DNA from: Janibacter limosus NBRC 16128
Lineage (GTDB): Bacteria; Actinomycetota; Actinomycetes; Actinomycetales; Dermatophilaceae
Assembly (NCBI RefSeq): GCF_001570985.1
Contig: NZ_BCSS01000001.1
Span: 62,001-126,000 of the forward strand
Reading direction: 5' to 3'
DNA: 64,000 nucleotides
In this document: positions 17,669 through 26,399 of the stretch, in pieces
Numbering within the stretch: the first letter of the stretch is position 1
Layout of the letters: the number at the start of each line of letters is the position of its first letter
Notes under the pieces: generated by a model
Told to the model about the DNA's origin: nothing
Database searches by the model: none
Seen by the model: the letters and a program-made list of their open reading frames with translations, nothing else
Program-made: the position numbers and the translations under genes

Positions 17669-18925
17669 ATGCACGTGAGCGCCTCGGCGGCGGAGAAGGC
17701 AAGTCCGGTCAGCAACGGTGGCTGGCTCCTCGGCGTGTGCATGGGCCTGAGCAATGTCCTGGGCTACGCCTTCGTCCTCATCGTCTCCCGCTCACTCGGC
17801 CCGGCCGACTTCGGTGCCTTCTCGGCCGTCAACAACACCGCGATCTTCCTCTCGTTGCCGGCCAGCGCCTTCCAGGTCGTGGTCGCCGCACACCAGGCTC
17901 GCGGACACGCTCATCGTTCCGGGATCGGACTGGCCCTCCTCGTCGGTGGAGCGCTCATGCTCGTCACCGCGGCCCTGTCCCCCGTCGTGGCCGACCTCTT
18001 CCACCTCGGGTCCCCCGTGTCGGTGCTGCTCGTCGCGCTCATGATGCCGGCGTACACCCTGACGGGCGCGGCGCAGGGCCTGCTCCTGGGGCACCGACGC
18101 CTTGCGGCACTGGCCGGCGTCTATGTCGCCATCTCCGCGGCGCGCGTGGTGTCGGCAATCGTCGCTGCAGCGCTCGGTGTCGGCGTCGTCGGCGTCTTCG
18201 CATGGCTGCTGATCGCGGCGTGGGCACCGGCACTGATGGCCCTGTGGCTGGCCCGTCATCACGTGCAGAAGTGGCGTCGCTTCGAGCTCGGCCTGGTGCA
18301 GGAGCTGCTGACCTCCAACGGCACCCTGGCCGTCCTGCTGGCCATGACGAGCACGGACGTGCTCCTCGCGAGGCACCTGCTGTCGCCGCACGAGGCCGGC
18401 GCCTATGCCTTCGCGGGCCTCTTCGGCAAGGTCGTCTTCTGGGGGACGCAGTTCGTCGCACTCACCCTCGTGCCCATCGCCAGCCGTGGGGCCGGGCGCC
18501 GGCCCGTGGCGGGCGCACTCGGTCTCGTGCTCAGCATGGGGCTCGTCGCGGTGGTGGTCGTGGCCGCCGTGCCCACACAGCTGGTGCAGATCCTCGGCGG
18601 CAGCGAGTACCTCGATGCAGCCGATGTCCTCATCGCGTTCACGTGCCTGGGCACGCTGTGGGCGCTGTGCCAGGTGCTCCTCTTCGCGGAGATGGCCCGC
18701 GGACACCGAGGTCTGACGGTCGTCGCCCTGGCCGGGACCGCCGTCGGCGCGGTCGCCGTCCTGGTGCTCGACGTGCACACGACCACCGCCATCGTCACGA
18801 CCTATGCAACGGTCGCGGCCGTCGTCGTCCTCGTGGGAAGCGGCCGGTTCCTCCTGCGTGCAGGAGGACCGGGCGCTGAGGTGATCAACACTGAGGTGAT
18901 CGACCCCGGGCCCACGGGTCTGTGA
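17669..18925 (+). CDS. Wzx-like polysaccharide/oligosaccharide flippase (MATE/MVF superfamily)
   Basis: A 418-aa protein of 12 membrane helices with the N-terminal signature of polysaccharide synthesis flippases, LIVSRSLGPADFGAFSAVNN at about residues 33-52, and no soluble domain. It would move a polyprenyl-linked oligosaccharide from the cytoplasmic to the outer face, where the AftD-like and acyltransferase enzymes can act. ATG 17669 follows GGAGAGGGG closely. The gene is divergent from the second AftD-like gene and convergent with the 226-aa protein gene; its stop lies inside a hairpin. Confidence 0.83.
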   Translation: MHVSASAAEKASPVSNGGWLLGVCMGLSNVLGYAFVLIVSRSLGPADFGAFSAVNNTAIFLSLPASAFQVVVAAHQARGHAHRSGIGLALLVGGALMLVTAALSPVVADLFHLGSPVSVLLVALMMPAYTLTGAAQGLLLGHRRLAALAGVYVAISAARVVSAIVAAALGVGVVGVFAWLLIAAWAPALMALWLARHHVQKWRRFELGLVQELLTSNGTLAVLLAMTSTDVLLARHLLSPHEAGAYAFAGLFGKVVFWGTQFVALTLVPIASRGAGRRPVAGALGLVLSMGLVAVVVVAAVPTQLVQILGGSEYLDAADVLIAFTCLGTLWALCQVLLFAEMARGHRGLTVVALAGTAVGAVAVLVLDVHTTTAIVTTYATVAAVVVLVGSGRFLLRAGGPGAEVINTEVIDPGPTGL

Positions 18926-18942
18926 CCCCCACGGGGGGGGTC
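18924..18942. terminator. Short hairpin between convergent genes
   Basis: GACCCCC, a five-base loop and GGGGGTC pair perfectly across the 19-base gap between the flippase stop and the 226-aa protein stop, within a run of eight G. It probably ends both transcripts, but the stem is only 7 bp. Confidence 0.5.
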
Positions 18943-18944
18943 GA

Positions 18945-19625
18945 TCAGAAGTCGTCGTCCCTACGGCGACGCGACCGGCGCGGTGGCAGGTCGTCGACCT
19001 CGTCGTCGAGGAAGTCGTCATCGCGGCGAGCGGTCCGACCGGGCGTCTCATCGGCGACAGCGTCCTCCCAGTCGTCGGTGGACCCGCGACGCGACGGCGC
19101 CGGCTCGTCATCCACGTCGTCCGCAGCGACCCGGCTGACCGGCTCGTCACGGCGGGCTCCCCGCAGGGTGCGCGAGTCCTCTGGACGTTCGCTCCGCGAG
19201 GCCCGGCCGGTCGTGGTCCTGCGCTCGGCGGGCGTCTTGCGCTCGGCGCGACGCTCACCCCGACGCGTCTCGTCGTCCTCGCGGTCGGCGAGGTCGATGT
19301 CCTCGTCCCAGTCCTCAGAACGGGGGGTCCGGAAGATGAGGTACCCCGCCAGCAGGGTCACGACGGCTCCCCCGAGGAGGGCATAGGTGCGGAACTGATT
19401 GACGACGGCGGACTCCTGGCAGGCGCCGAACTGGAAGCCGTCCTTGTCAGCGCTCGGCGGGTTGGAGGCACTACCGCAGCCGAACACACCCTCCTTGGAC
19501 GCGACGTGCACGGGAACGAAGTAGTAGTAGACGGCCGCGACGAGAAGGAGCGCCGCGAGGAGGAAGACGAGGCCGCGAATCACACGCAGCGACTCCGGTC
19601 CCTTGGGGGTAGTGTCAGTCACCAT
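18945..19625 (-). CDS. Membrane protein with long charged low-complexity tail, unknown function
   Basis: A 226-aa protein with two membrane helices (VIRGLVFLLAALLLVAAVYYY near residues 15-35 and YALLGGAVVTLLAGYLIF near 80-100). The loop between them has two cysteines (GVFGCGSASN and FGACQES) that could form a disulfide outside. The last 125 residues are almost only R, E, D, S and T, and end with a run rich in DD and RR. This tail should lie in the cytoplasm and be disordered. ATG 19625 follows TAGCAT by exactly 6 bases, pointing to a leaderless mRNA. I do not recognise the family. Confidence 0.75.
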   Translation of the reverse strand: MVTDTTPKGPESLRVIRGLVFLLAALLLVAAVYYYFVPVHVASKEGVFGCGSASNPPSADKDGFQFGACQESAVVNQFRTYALLGGAVVTLLAGYLIFRTPRSEDWDEDIDLADREDDETRRGERRAERKTPAERRTTTGRASRSERPEDSRTLRGARRDEPVSRVAADDVDDEPAPSRRGSTDDWEDAVADETPGRTARRDDDFLDDEVDDLPPRRSRRRRDDDF

Positions 19626-19631
19626 GCGCCC

Positions 19632-19637
19632 ATGCTA
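19632..19637 (-). promoter_or_regulatory. -10 hexamer TAGCAT of a leaderless gene
   Basis: TAGCAT, then GGGCGC, then ATG 19625. The spacing predicts transcription starting at the start codon of the 226-aa protein gene. Confidence 0.5.
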
Positions 19638-19690
19638 CTCACGAGTTGTGTTCTGATTCGTCGAGTGCAGCAGACCGAGACCTTCCTTCC

Positions 19691-21724
19691 ATGAGACGTC
19701 CTGACCTCCACGCGCTCCGGCGCAGCGCCCTGCAGGTCCCCAAGGCCGCAGGGTCTCTGGGCGTGTCCACGCGCAAGGCAGAGGGCCACATCCCGCTCAC
19801 CTACCGCCCGGCCATCGACGGCCTGCGGGCGATCGCCGTGGTCGCCGTCATCATCGGCCACGCCAACGAGTCGTGGTTGCCCGACGGGTGGCTCGGGGTC
19901 GACATCTTCTTCGTGATCTCCGGCTTCCTCATCACGAGCCTGCTCCTGCGCGAACGCACGAGCACCGGACGGATCGACCTGCTGGGCTTCTGGCTGGCCC
20001 GTGCGCGACGACTGCTCCCGGCGGTCTTCGTGGTCCTCGCCGCAGTGATCCTGGCCGCCCGATTCATCGGGTTGCCAGCCCGCCGCGAAGCAGTGAGCGG
20101 AGACCTCCTCAGCACGCTCTTCTACGTCGCCAACTGGCGGATGTACTTCAGCGACGAGGCCTATTTCGCCACCCTCGCCACTCCGTCGCCACTGCGTCAT
20201 GCGTGGTCGCTGTCGGTGGAGGAGCAGTTCTACATCATCTATCCGCTGCTCCTCCTGGGCCTCTTGGCCCTGCTGCGCAAGCGGATGCGGCTCGTGGCGG
20301 CGCTTGCCGCCTTGGCGGCGCTGTCGGCCGTCCTCATGGCGGCGCTCTACACACCCGGTCACGAGCCGTCCCGGGTGTACTACGGGACCGACACCCGCGC
20401 CTTCGAGCTCTTCGTGGGCGCGGTGGCCGGCGTGCTGGCCCTGCGCAGTGGCACCTCGCGGGCACCTGCCGCCATCACGGACCGGACCGATCGCGTCTGC
20501 CGAGCCCTGGCTCCCTTCGCCCTGGTCCTCGTCCTGGCGGCACTCGGCGCTCGCGGGCAGTCCCCCGACGTCCTCTTCCGCGGCGGGCTGTTCGTGCTGT
20601 GCGTCCTCGTCGCCGTCGTGGTCGTCGCGGCGGCCAGCTGGGAGACCAACCTCGTCCAGCGCATCCTCTCGTGGGAACCGCTGCGTCGCGTCGGCCTCAT
20701 CAGCTACGGGTTGTACCTGTGGCACTGGCCGATCATCGTCTACTCCAACCAGCTGCTCCTCGAGGTCGACCCACTCGTGCGGATGTACATCCAAGTCGTC
20801 GCGTCCTTCATCGTTGCCACGTTCTCGTACCTCTTCATCGAGCGTCCGATCCGGCAGCACGGGCTCAAGGTGCTGCTCCCCCGATTCCCCCGGGTGTCCG
20901 TCGTCGTCGGGTCCGCGGCCGCAGTCTCTGTGATCGGGGCCGCCGTGGCGCTGCCCGTGGGGGCGGCCCAGGAGGTGGTCAGCGGTGACGTCACGTCCAA
21001 CATCGCGTACACCGCCCCGCCCTACATCTCGGGCGAGACCACCCGCCGGGCCCTGCTCCTGGGCAACTCGATCCCGGCCAGCTACGCCAAGTACTACCCC
21101 AAGGGGACCTACCCGGACCTCACGGTCGGGTCGTACACCAACCCCGGGTGCGACCTCTTCCCAGAGGCTCGCTACCGCGGCAAGCGGCCTGACCCGGTCA
21201 ACCCTGATTGTGAGGACTGGCGCGATGGCCTCACCGAAGGGATCGCCGCCGACAAACCCGATGTGGTCGTCGTCTTCGTCAGCCAGAGCCTGGTCTCGGA
21301 CCGTCACGTCGACGGACGGCGTCTTGACTTCAACTCTTCCGGGTACGAGACCTACCTCGACCGAGGCTTCGACACGCTGCGCGATCGCATCAAGGCGGCA
21401 CCGGGCGACCCTCGCATCGTCTTGCTCAATCTCTCCTGCCACCGGGTCCCTGACTTCGGGGTCGATGAGGAGGTCACCCGCTTCAACGACGACATCGCGG
21501 TCGCCAGGGTCAACGAGCTGGCGACGTCGTGGGCCCACGACAACGGGATCGACGTGATCGACCAGAGCTCCTTCCTCTGCGGCGACGGGTACCACGACGG
21601 CATCAACGGCACGCCGCTGTACGAGGACTACCTCCACGTCACCAAGGACTCGGGACCCCAGGTCTGGTCCTGGCTCGCTCCCCGGGTGCGGGATGCCGCC
21701 AACGGCGCACCCCAGCCGCAGTGA
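19691..21724 (+). CDS. OatA-like acyltransferase: AT3 membrane domain fused to SGNH domain
   Basis: A 677-aa two-domain acyltransferase that would carry acyl groups across the membrane and place them on an envelope glycan. The AT3 part has R-x10-H in the first helix (LRAIAVVAVIIGH), then GVDIFFVISGFLIT and HAWSLSVEEQFY, which are family hallmarks. The SGNH part begins around residue 440 with ALLLGNSIPAS; the nucleophile serine is in GNS rather than the usual GDS, and the D-x-x-H dyad is in EDYLHVTKDS near the end. ATG 19691 was preferred to an in-frame TTG at 19646; no clear ribosome site supports either. Its stop overlaps the next gene by TGATG. Confidence 0.85.
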   Translation: MRRPDLHALRRSALQVPKAAGSLGVSTRKAEGHIPLTYRPAIDGLRAIAVVAVIIGHANESWLPDGWLGVDIFFVISGFLITSLLLRERTSTGRIDLLGFWLARARRLLPAVFVVLAAVILAARFIGLPARREAVSGDLLSTLFYVANWRMYFSDEAYFATLATPSPLRHAWSLSVEEQFYIIYPLLLLGLLALLRKRMRLVAALAALAALSAVLMAALYTPGHEPSRVYYGTDTRAFELFVGAVAGVLALRSGTSRAPAAITDRTDRVCRALAPFALVLVLAALGARGQSPDVLFRGGLFVLCVLVAVVVVAAASWETNLVQRILSWEPLRRVGLISYGLYLWHWPIIVYSNQLLLEVDPLVRMYIQVVASFIVATFSYLFIERPIRQHGLKVLLPRFPRVSVVVGSAAAVSVIGAAVALPVGAAQEVVSGDVTSNIAYTAPPYISGETTRRALLLGNSIPASYAKYYPKGTYPDLTVGSYTNPGCDLFPEARYRGKRPDPVNPDCEDWRDGLTEGIAADKPDVVVVFVSQSLVSDRHVDGRRLDFNSSGYETYLDRGFDTLRDRIKAAPGDPRIVLLNLSCHRVPDFGVDEEVTRFNDDIAVARVNELATSWAHDNGIDVIDQSSFLCGDGYHDGINGTPLYEDYLHVTKDSGPQVWSWLAPRVRDAANGAPQPQ

Positions 21725-22758
21725 TGGCCGCTCGCACGGCCGTCCTCCTCGTCGGAGGCCTCGGCACCCGCATGCATCCCCTCACGCTGACCCGCCCCAA
21801 GCACCTGCTCCCGGTCGGTGGGGTACCCGTCCTGGACCTGCAGCTCCGCCGACTCAGCGAGGTCGGTGTCCGTCGCGTGGCGCTGGCCACTGCTCGGCAC
21901 GCGGACCTCGTGGCGCGTCACGTCGCGGCACACCCGGTGACTGGCCTCGAGGTGGTCATCAGCGACGAGGGCACCCCCCTCGGCACCGGGGGCGGGTTGC
22001 TCGCTGCCCTCGATGTGCTCGCCGCCGACGCCGACGAGCCGGTGGCCATCGTCAACGGTGATCTCCTCACCGGGCACGACCTCCGCGCCCAGACGGCTGC
22101 CTGCAGTTCTGGTGTGGACGTCGTCCTGCACGTGCGCGCCGCCGCCGACCCGGCCCCCTTCGGCACCGTGGATGTCGCACCGGACGGACGTCACGTCATC
22201 GGCTTCCGCGAAAAGGTACCCGGCCCGGCAGGCACCCTGGTCAACGCGGGGACCTATGTCGTGCGTCCGAGGATCGTGGCCGGACGGGCGAACGGCCGGG
22301 AGCAGTCCTGGGAGCGCGACCTGCTGCCGGCACTCATCGACGACGGCGCCGAGGTCATCGCTCACCGCGACGACGCCTGGTGTGCCGACATCGGTTCCCC
22401 CGCAGCACTCCTGGCAGCCACCCGCGCTGCCCTCGACGGGACGGCACGCTCTGCGCTGCCGCAGGACTTCGACCCCGCGACCGCGATCTCGCCCAGCACG
22501 ACCCTCGAGGAGGGCGCCCTCCTCGAGGACAGCACGACAGGCACCGCTGTGCACGTCGCCGCGCACGCTGTCGTGCGCGGTTGTGTCCTCCTCGACGGCG
22601 TGCACGTGGGAGCAGGGGCACAGATCACCGACTGCGTCATCGGCGAGGGCGCCGTCATCGACGATGGTGTGACCCTGCGCGGAGTCACCATCGCCGACGG
22701 CGCCCGGGTCCGGGCCGACCAGGACGCCGCCGCCGACGAAGGGAGCACCACCCGATGA
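21724..22758 (+). CDS. Sugar-1-phosphate nucleotidyltransferase, candidate heptose-1-phosphate guanylyltransferase
   Basis: A 344-aa enzyme that joins a sugar 1-phosphate to a nucleotide. The N terminus carries VGGLGTRMHPLTLTRPKHLL, the NTP-binding signature; GTPLGTGGGLLAAL and VNGDLL (metal aspartate) follow. The C-terminal 80 residues form imperfect hexapeptide repeats (GCVLLDGVHVGAGAQITDCV), giving a left-handed beta-helix as in GDP-mannose pyrophosphorylases. ATG 21724 shares one base with the acyltransferase stop and ATGA joins the next gene. With gmhA and hddA in the same locus, an HddC role is attractive, but a GDP-mannose or dTDP-glucose pyrophosphorylase is equally possible. Confidence 0.8.
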   Translation: MAARTAVLLVGGLGTRMHPLTLTRPKHLLPVGGVPVLDLQLRRLSEVGVRRVALATARHADLVARHVAAHPVTGLEVVISDEGTPLGTGGGLLAALDVLAADADEPVAIVNGDLLTGHDLRAQTAACSSGVDVVLHVRAAADPAPFGTVDVAPDGRHVIGFREKVPGPAGTLVNAGTYVVRPRIVAGRANGREQSWERDLLPALIDDGAEVIAHRDDAWCADIGSPAALLAATRAALDGTARSALPQDFDPATAISPSTTLEEGALLEDSTTGTAVHVAAHAVVRGCVLLDGVHVGAGAQITDCVIGEGAVIDDGVTLRGVTIADGARVRADQDAAADEGSTTR

Positions 22759-23636
22759 GCAGCACCACCCCCCGGACGCGTTGGGGACGAGCAGCGTTGT
22801 GGCTGCGCTTCTACGTCGGACGCTCCGTCGCGCTCGACCGGGAGACCGTGCGGCTGCACCGGTGGTCGCCCCGTGACCGAGCAGCCTTCCTGGCCAGCAA
22901 GACCGCTGCCCTCCCGACCATCCAGGCCGGACGGGCTGCCGATGTCCGTGCCGGCCACGTGGTCTTCCGCGCCACGAGCGCCGTCGACCTCGGCACCTTC
23001 CAGTCCTGCCTGCTCGACGTGCACGACGAGGTCGTCGTCGCCGGGCTCCTGGACGGAGTCGCTGAGCCGGTCGTCGTCGATGTCGGCGCCAATGTCGGCC
23101 AGTTCGCTGCGGCGGTGCGCACCTTCGTCCCCACCGCCCGCATCGTCTCGGTCGAGCCCGACCCCGACACCCATGCCAAGCTCGCACACAACCTGGAGCG
23201 CATGGGCCGCGCCCGGTCGCACCAGGTCGCGGTGGGCGAGCGGCGCGAGGTCCTCACCCTGCACCGGCACCACGTCTCGGTCATGGCGACACTGCGCCCC
23301 GGAGAGGTCGAGGACTACGACCCGGCGCTGACGATCGACGTCGACGTGGTCCCCATCGACGAGCTCACGGCGGACCTCGAGCAGATCGACCTGCTCAAGA
23401 TCGACGTCGAGGGGTTCGAGGTCGAGGCCCTGCGCGGGGCCCGCAAGACCCTGCAGCGCACGCGCTACCTCCTGATCGAGATCGGTCTCGGCCGTGAGGC
23501 GTCAGGTGCCAACCTCGAGGCGCTCGCCCTGGTGCGCGAGATCACGCCCGCAGCGAGGATCGTCCGCTTCGGCCGGCCGCTCGGCGGGGTCGAGGACCCG
23601 ATCTGCCAAGACGTCCTCATCGACCTCGGCCACTGA
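22755..23636 (+). CDS. FkbM-family SAM-dependent methyltransferase
   Basis: A 293-aa methyltransferase. The SAM-binding motif VVVDVGANVGQFAAAV lies near residue 110, VSVEPDPDTHAKL follows, and DLLKIDVEGFEVEALRGA is the FkbM hallmark. FkbM enzymes O-methylate sugars or polyketides; here a sugar of the envelope glycan is the likely target. The start at ATG 22755 overlaps the nucleotidyltransferase stop by ATGA. The gene ends the acyltransferase-nucleotidyltransferase-methyltransferase operon, 12 bases from the convergent polA stop. Confidence 0.85.
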   Translation: MSSTTPRTRWGRAALWLRFYVGRSVALDRETVRLHRWSPRDRAAFLASKTAALPTIQAGRAADVRAGHVVFRATSAVDLGTFQSCLLDVHDEVVVAGLLDGVAEPVVVDVGANVGQFAAAVRTFVPTARIVSVEPDPDTHAKLAHNLERMGRARSHQVAVGERREVLTLHRHHVSVMATLRPGEVEDYDPALTIDVDVVPIDELTADLEQIDLLKIDVEGFEVEALRGARKTLQRTRYLLIEIGLGREASGANLEALALVREITPAARIVRFGRPLGGVEDPICQDVLIDLGH

Positions 23637-23648
23637 GCAACCCCTCGG

Positions 23649-26315
23649 TCAGTGCGCGGCTTCGTGCCAGCTACGACCTCGCCCGACCGAAACGTCGAGA
23701 GGGACATCCATCTCGACGGCGCTGCCCATCTCGCGACGGACCAGCGCCTCGACGGCCGCATCCTCGTCCTCGGTCACCTCGATGACCAGCTCGTCATGGA
23801 CCTGGAGCAGCACACGCGAGCTCAGCCCGTCCTGCGTGAGGGCACGGTCGACCCGGAGCATCGCCATCTTCATGATGTCTGCCGCCGACCCCTGGATGGG
23901 GGCGTTGAGCGCCATCCTCTCGGCCATCTGCCGACGCTGGCGGTTGTCGCTCGTCAGGTCCGGCAAGTAGCGCCGACGCCCGAGCATCGTCTCGGTGTAG
24001 CCCGTCGCCCGTGCCCGATCGACGATCTCCTCCAGGTAGTCACGGACACCGCCGAACCGCTGGAAGTACTCCTCCATCAGGTCGGTGGCCTCACCGGTCG
24101 AGATCCCCAGCTGCTTGCTCAGGCCAAAGGCGCTCAGACCGTAGGCCAGGCCGTAGGACATCGCCTTGACCTTGCTGCGCATCTCGGCGGTGACGCCCTC
24201 GGGCTCGACCCCGAAGACCTTGGCCCCGACGAAGCGGTGCAGGTCCTCGCCGGTGCGGAAGGCCTCGATGAGCCCCTCGTCACCTGACAGATGGGCCATC
24301 ACCCGCATCTCGATCTGGCTGTAGTCCGCAGACATCAGGGACTCGTAGCCGGTGCCGACCACGAAGACCTCACGGATGCGGCGTCCCTCCTCGGTGCGGA
24401 TCGGGATGTTTTGCAGGTTGGGGTCGGTCGAGGACAGACGCCCGGTGGCAGCGATCGTCTGCTGGTAGGTCGTGTGGATCCGCGCGTCATCCGCCACGGA
24501 CTTGATCAGGCCCTCCACGGTGACGCGCAGACGAGTGGCGTCACGGTGTCGCAGGAGGGCCTCGAGGAAGGGGTGCTCTGTCTTGGCGTACAGATCAACC
24601 AGGGCGTCGGCGTCCGTCGTGTAGCCCGTCTTGGTCTTGCGTGTCTTGGGCAGACCCAAGGTGTCGAAGAGCACCGCCTGCAGCTGCTTGGGCGACCCGA
24701 GGTTGATCTGCTCGTCGCCGATCGCGGCCCACGCGTCCGTCTGGGCCGTCGCCACCTTGGCGGCGAAGGCGGCCTCCAGCGTGGACAGCGCACCGGAGTC
24801 GACGGCGATCCCATGGGCTTCCATCTGGGCGAGGACACCCACCACGGGGAGCTCGACCTCACGCATGAGATGGGTGCCGCCGGTCTCCTCCACCTGCTCC
24901 TCGAGGACCGGGGCGAGCTCGACGGCGGCGGCCGCCCTGATCATCGAGGAGCGTCCTGCCTCGGAGTCGTCGGCGGAGAAGTCGAGCATCCCCTGGTCAA
25001 CGGCCTCCTCGCCGCCCGACAGGTCGCGACCCAGGTGGCGTACCGCCAGGTCGGCCAGGTCATAGGACCGCTGGTCGGGCCGCACGAGGTAGGCCGCGAT
25101 GGCGGTGTCGACGGCCAGCCCCTGGAGCGGGAGCCCGGAGGACGCGAGCGCGAGCAGCGGCCCCTTGGCGTCGTGGAGCACCTTGGGACGCTCGCTGTCA
25201 GAGAGCCAGGACCGCAGCGCGTCTTCGTCGGGGCCGGCGAGTGAGTCGACGTCGATGAAGGCAGCGACCCCGGCAACCGTCGCGAGCCCCAGACCGGTCA
25301 CCTCTCCGCGGCCTCTGCCCCACTCCCCCACGACGTCCACTCCGAGACGGCCGACGCCGTGCTCGTCGAGCCATGGTCCGACGGCGCCTTCGCCCAGGAT
25401 GCTCCCGTCGATCTCGACCCCACCGCTCACCTCGGACTCGGCAGTGTCGAAGGTGGCGAAGAGGCGATCGCGCAGGACCCGGAACTCCAGGCTGTCGAAA
25501 AGGGTGTGGACCTTTTCGCGGTCCCACTCCCTGCGCTCGAGGTCGGCGATGCCGACCGGCACCGGGACGTCACGGAGCAGGCCGTTGAGGCGCCGGTTGC
25601 GCAGGACCTGGTCGATGTTGTCCCGCAAGGACTGGCCGGCCTTGCCACCGATCTGATCGATGGCCGCCACGATCCCGGAGAGGTCGCCGTGGGCGTTGAT
25701 CCACTTGGCTGCCGTCTTGGGACCGACGCCGGGAACGCCCGGCAGGTTGTCGCTCTGCTCGCCGACGAGCGCGGCGAGGTCGCTGTAGAGGTGCGGGCCG
25801 ACGCCGTACTTGTCGGTGACTGCGTCCGGCGTCATCCGCGCCAGGTCCGACACTCCCTTTTTGGGGTAGAGGACGGTCGAGCGCTCATCGACGAGCTGCA
25901 GCGTGTCCCTGTCGCCGGAGCAGATCAGGACGTCCATCCCCGCCTCACGACCCTGCGTGGCCAAGGTGGCGATGACATCATCCGCCTCGTAGCCCTCGAG
26001 CTGGACGTGGCTGATGTTCAGCGCGTCCAGGACCTCCTGGAGCAGTGGAATCTGGCCGGCGAAGGCGTCGGGCGTCGCGCTGCGTCCGGCCTTGTACTCC
26101 GGGTACTCCGCACTGCGGAAGTTGGCGCGAGAGACATCGAAGGCCACCGCGACGTGGGTCGGCTCCTCGTCCCGCAGCACATTGATGAGCATCGCGACGA
26201 AGCCGTACACACCATTGGTGTGCTGGCCCGTGCTCGTCGAGAAGTTCTCCGCGGGGAGCGCGAAGAAGGCCCGGTAGGCCAGGGAATGTCCATCCAGAAG
26301 CAGCAGTCGACTCAC
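23649..26315 (-). CDS. polA: DNA polymerase I
   Basis: An 888-aa repair and Okazaki-maturation polymerase. The 5'-nuclease domain (residues 1-290) has LLLDGHSLAYRAFFAL, LICSGDRDTLQLV and the helix-hairpin-helix NLPGVPGVGPKTAA. The middle domain has the 3'-5' exonuclease fold but no DxE motif, so proofreading is probably lost, as in mycobacteria. The polymerase domain has DYSQIEMRVMAHLSGD (motif A), RRQMAERMALNAPIQGSAAD (motif B) and LLQVHDELVIEV (motif C). GTG 26315 lies 7 bases after TAGGGT, fitting a leaderless start; a GTG at 26324 falls within that hexamer. Confidence 0.96.
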   Translation of the reverse strand: MSRLLLLDGHSLAYRAFFALPAENFSTSTGQHTNGVYGFVAMLINVLRDEEPTHVAVAFDVSRANFRSAEYPEYKAGRSATPDAFAGQIPLLQEVLDALNISHVQLEGYEADDVIATLATQGREAGMDVLICSGDRDTLQLVDERSTVLYPKKGVSDLARMTPDAVTDKYGVGPHLYSDLAALVGEQSDNLPGVPGVGPKTAAKWINAHGDLSGIVAAIDQIGGKAGQSLRDNIDQVLRNRRLNGLLRDVPVPVGIADLERREWDREKVHTLFDSLEFRVLRDRLFATFDTAESEVSGGVEIDGSILGEGAVGPWLDEHGVGRLGVDVVGEWGRGRGEVTGLGLATVAGVAAFIDVDSLAGPDEDALRSWLSDSERPKVLHDAKGPLLALASSGLPLQGLAVDTAIAAYLVRPDQRSYDLADLAVRHLGRDLSGGEEAVDQGMLDFSADDSEAGRSSMIRAAAAVELAPVLEEQVEETGGTHLMREVELPVVGVLAQMEAHGIAVDSGALSTLEAAFAAKVATAQTDAWAAIGDEQINLGSPKQLQAVLFDTLGLPKTRKTKTGYTTDADALVDLYAKTEHPFLEALLRHRDATRLRVTVEGLIKSVADDARIHTTYQQTIAATGRLSSTDPNLQNIPIRTEEGRRIREVFVVGTGYESLMSADYSQIEMRVMAHLSGDEGLIEAFRTGEDLHRFVGAKVFGVEPEGVTAEMRSKVKAMSYGLAYGLSAFGLSKQLGISTGEATDLMEEYFQRFGGVRDYLEEIVDRARATGYTETMLGRRRYLPDLTSDNRQRRQMAERMALNAPIQGSAADIMKMAMLRVDRALTQDGLSSRVLLQVHDELVIEVTEDEDAAVEALVRREMGSAVEMDVPLDVSVGRGRSWHEAAH

Positions 26316-26322
26316 GCTCGAC

Positions 26323-26328
26323 ACCCTA
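26323..26328 (-). promoter_or_regulatory. -10 hexamer TAGGGT of leaderless polA
   Basis: TAGGGT followed by seven bases and GTG 26315. It makes the upstream in-frame GTG at 26324 an unlikely start, because that codon overlaps the hexamer. Confidence 0.5.
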
Positions 26329-26399
26329 TGCGCTTGGTCCGACAGGACTGCGTCGTGGCAGGCTGTGCGAGACCTTGGACCACTGCACAGGAGACTCAC

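Noticed and set aside
19619-21637. A 672-codon minus-strand open frame opposite the AT3-SGNH gene
   Set aside because: Rich in H, R, G, D and E with no hydrophobic core; the opposite strand shows clear AT3 and SGNH motifs.
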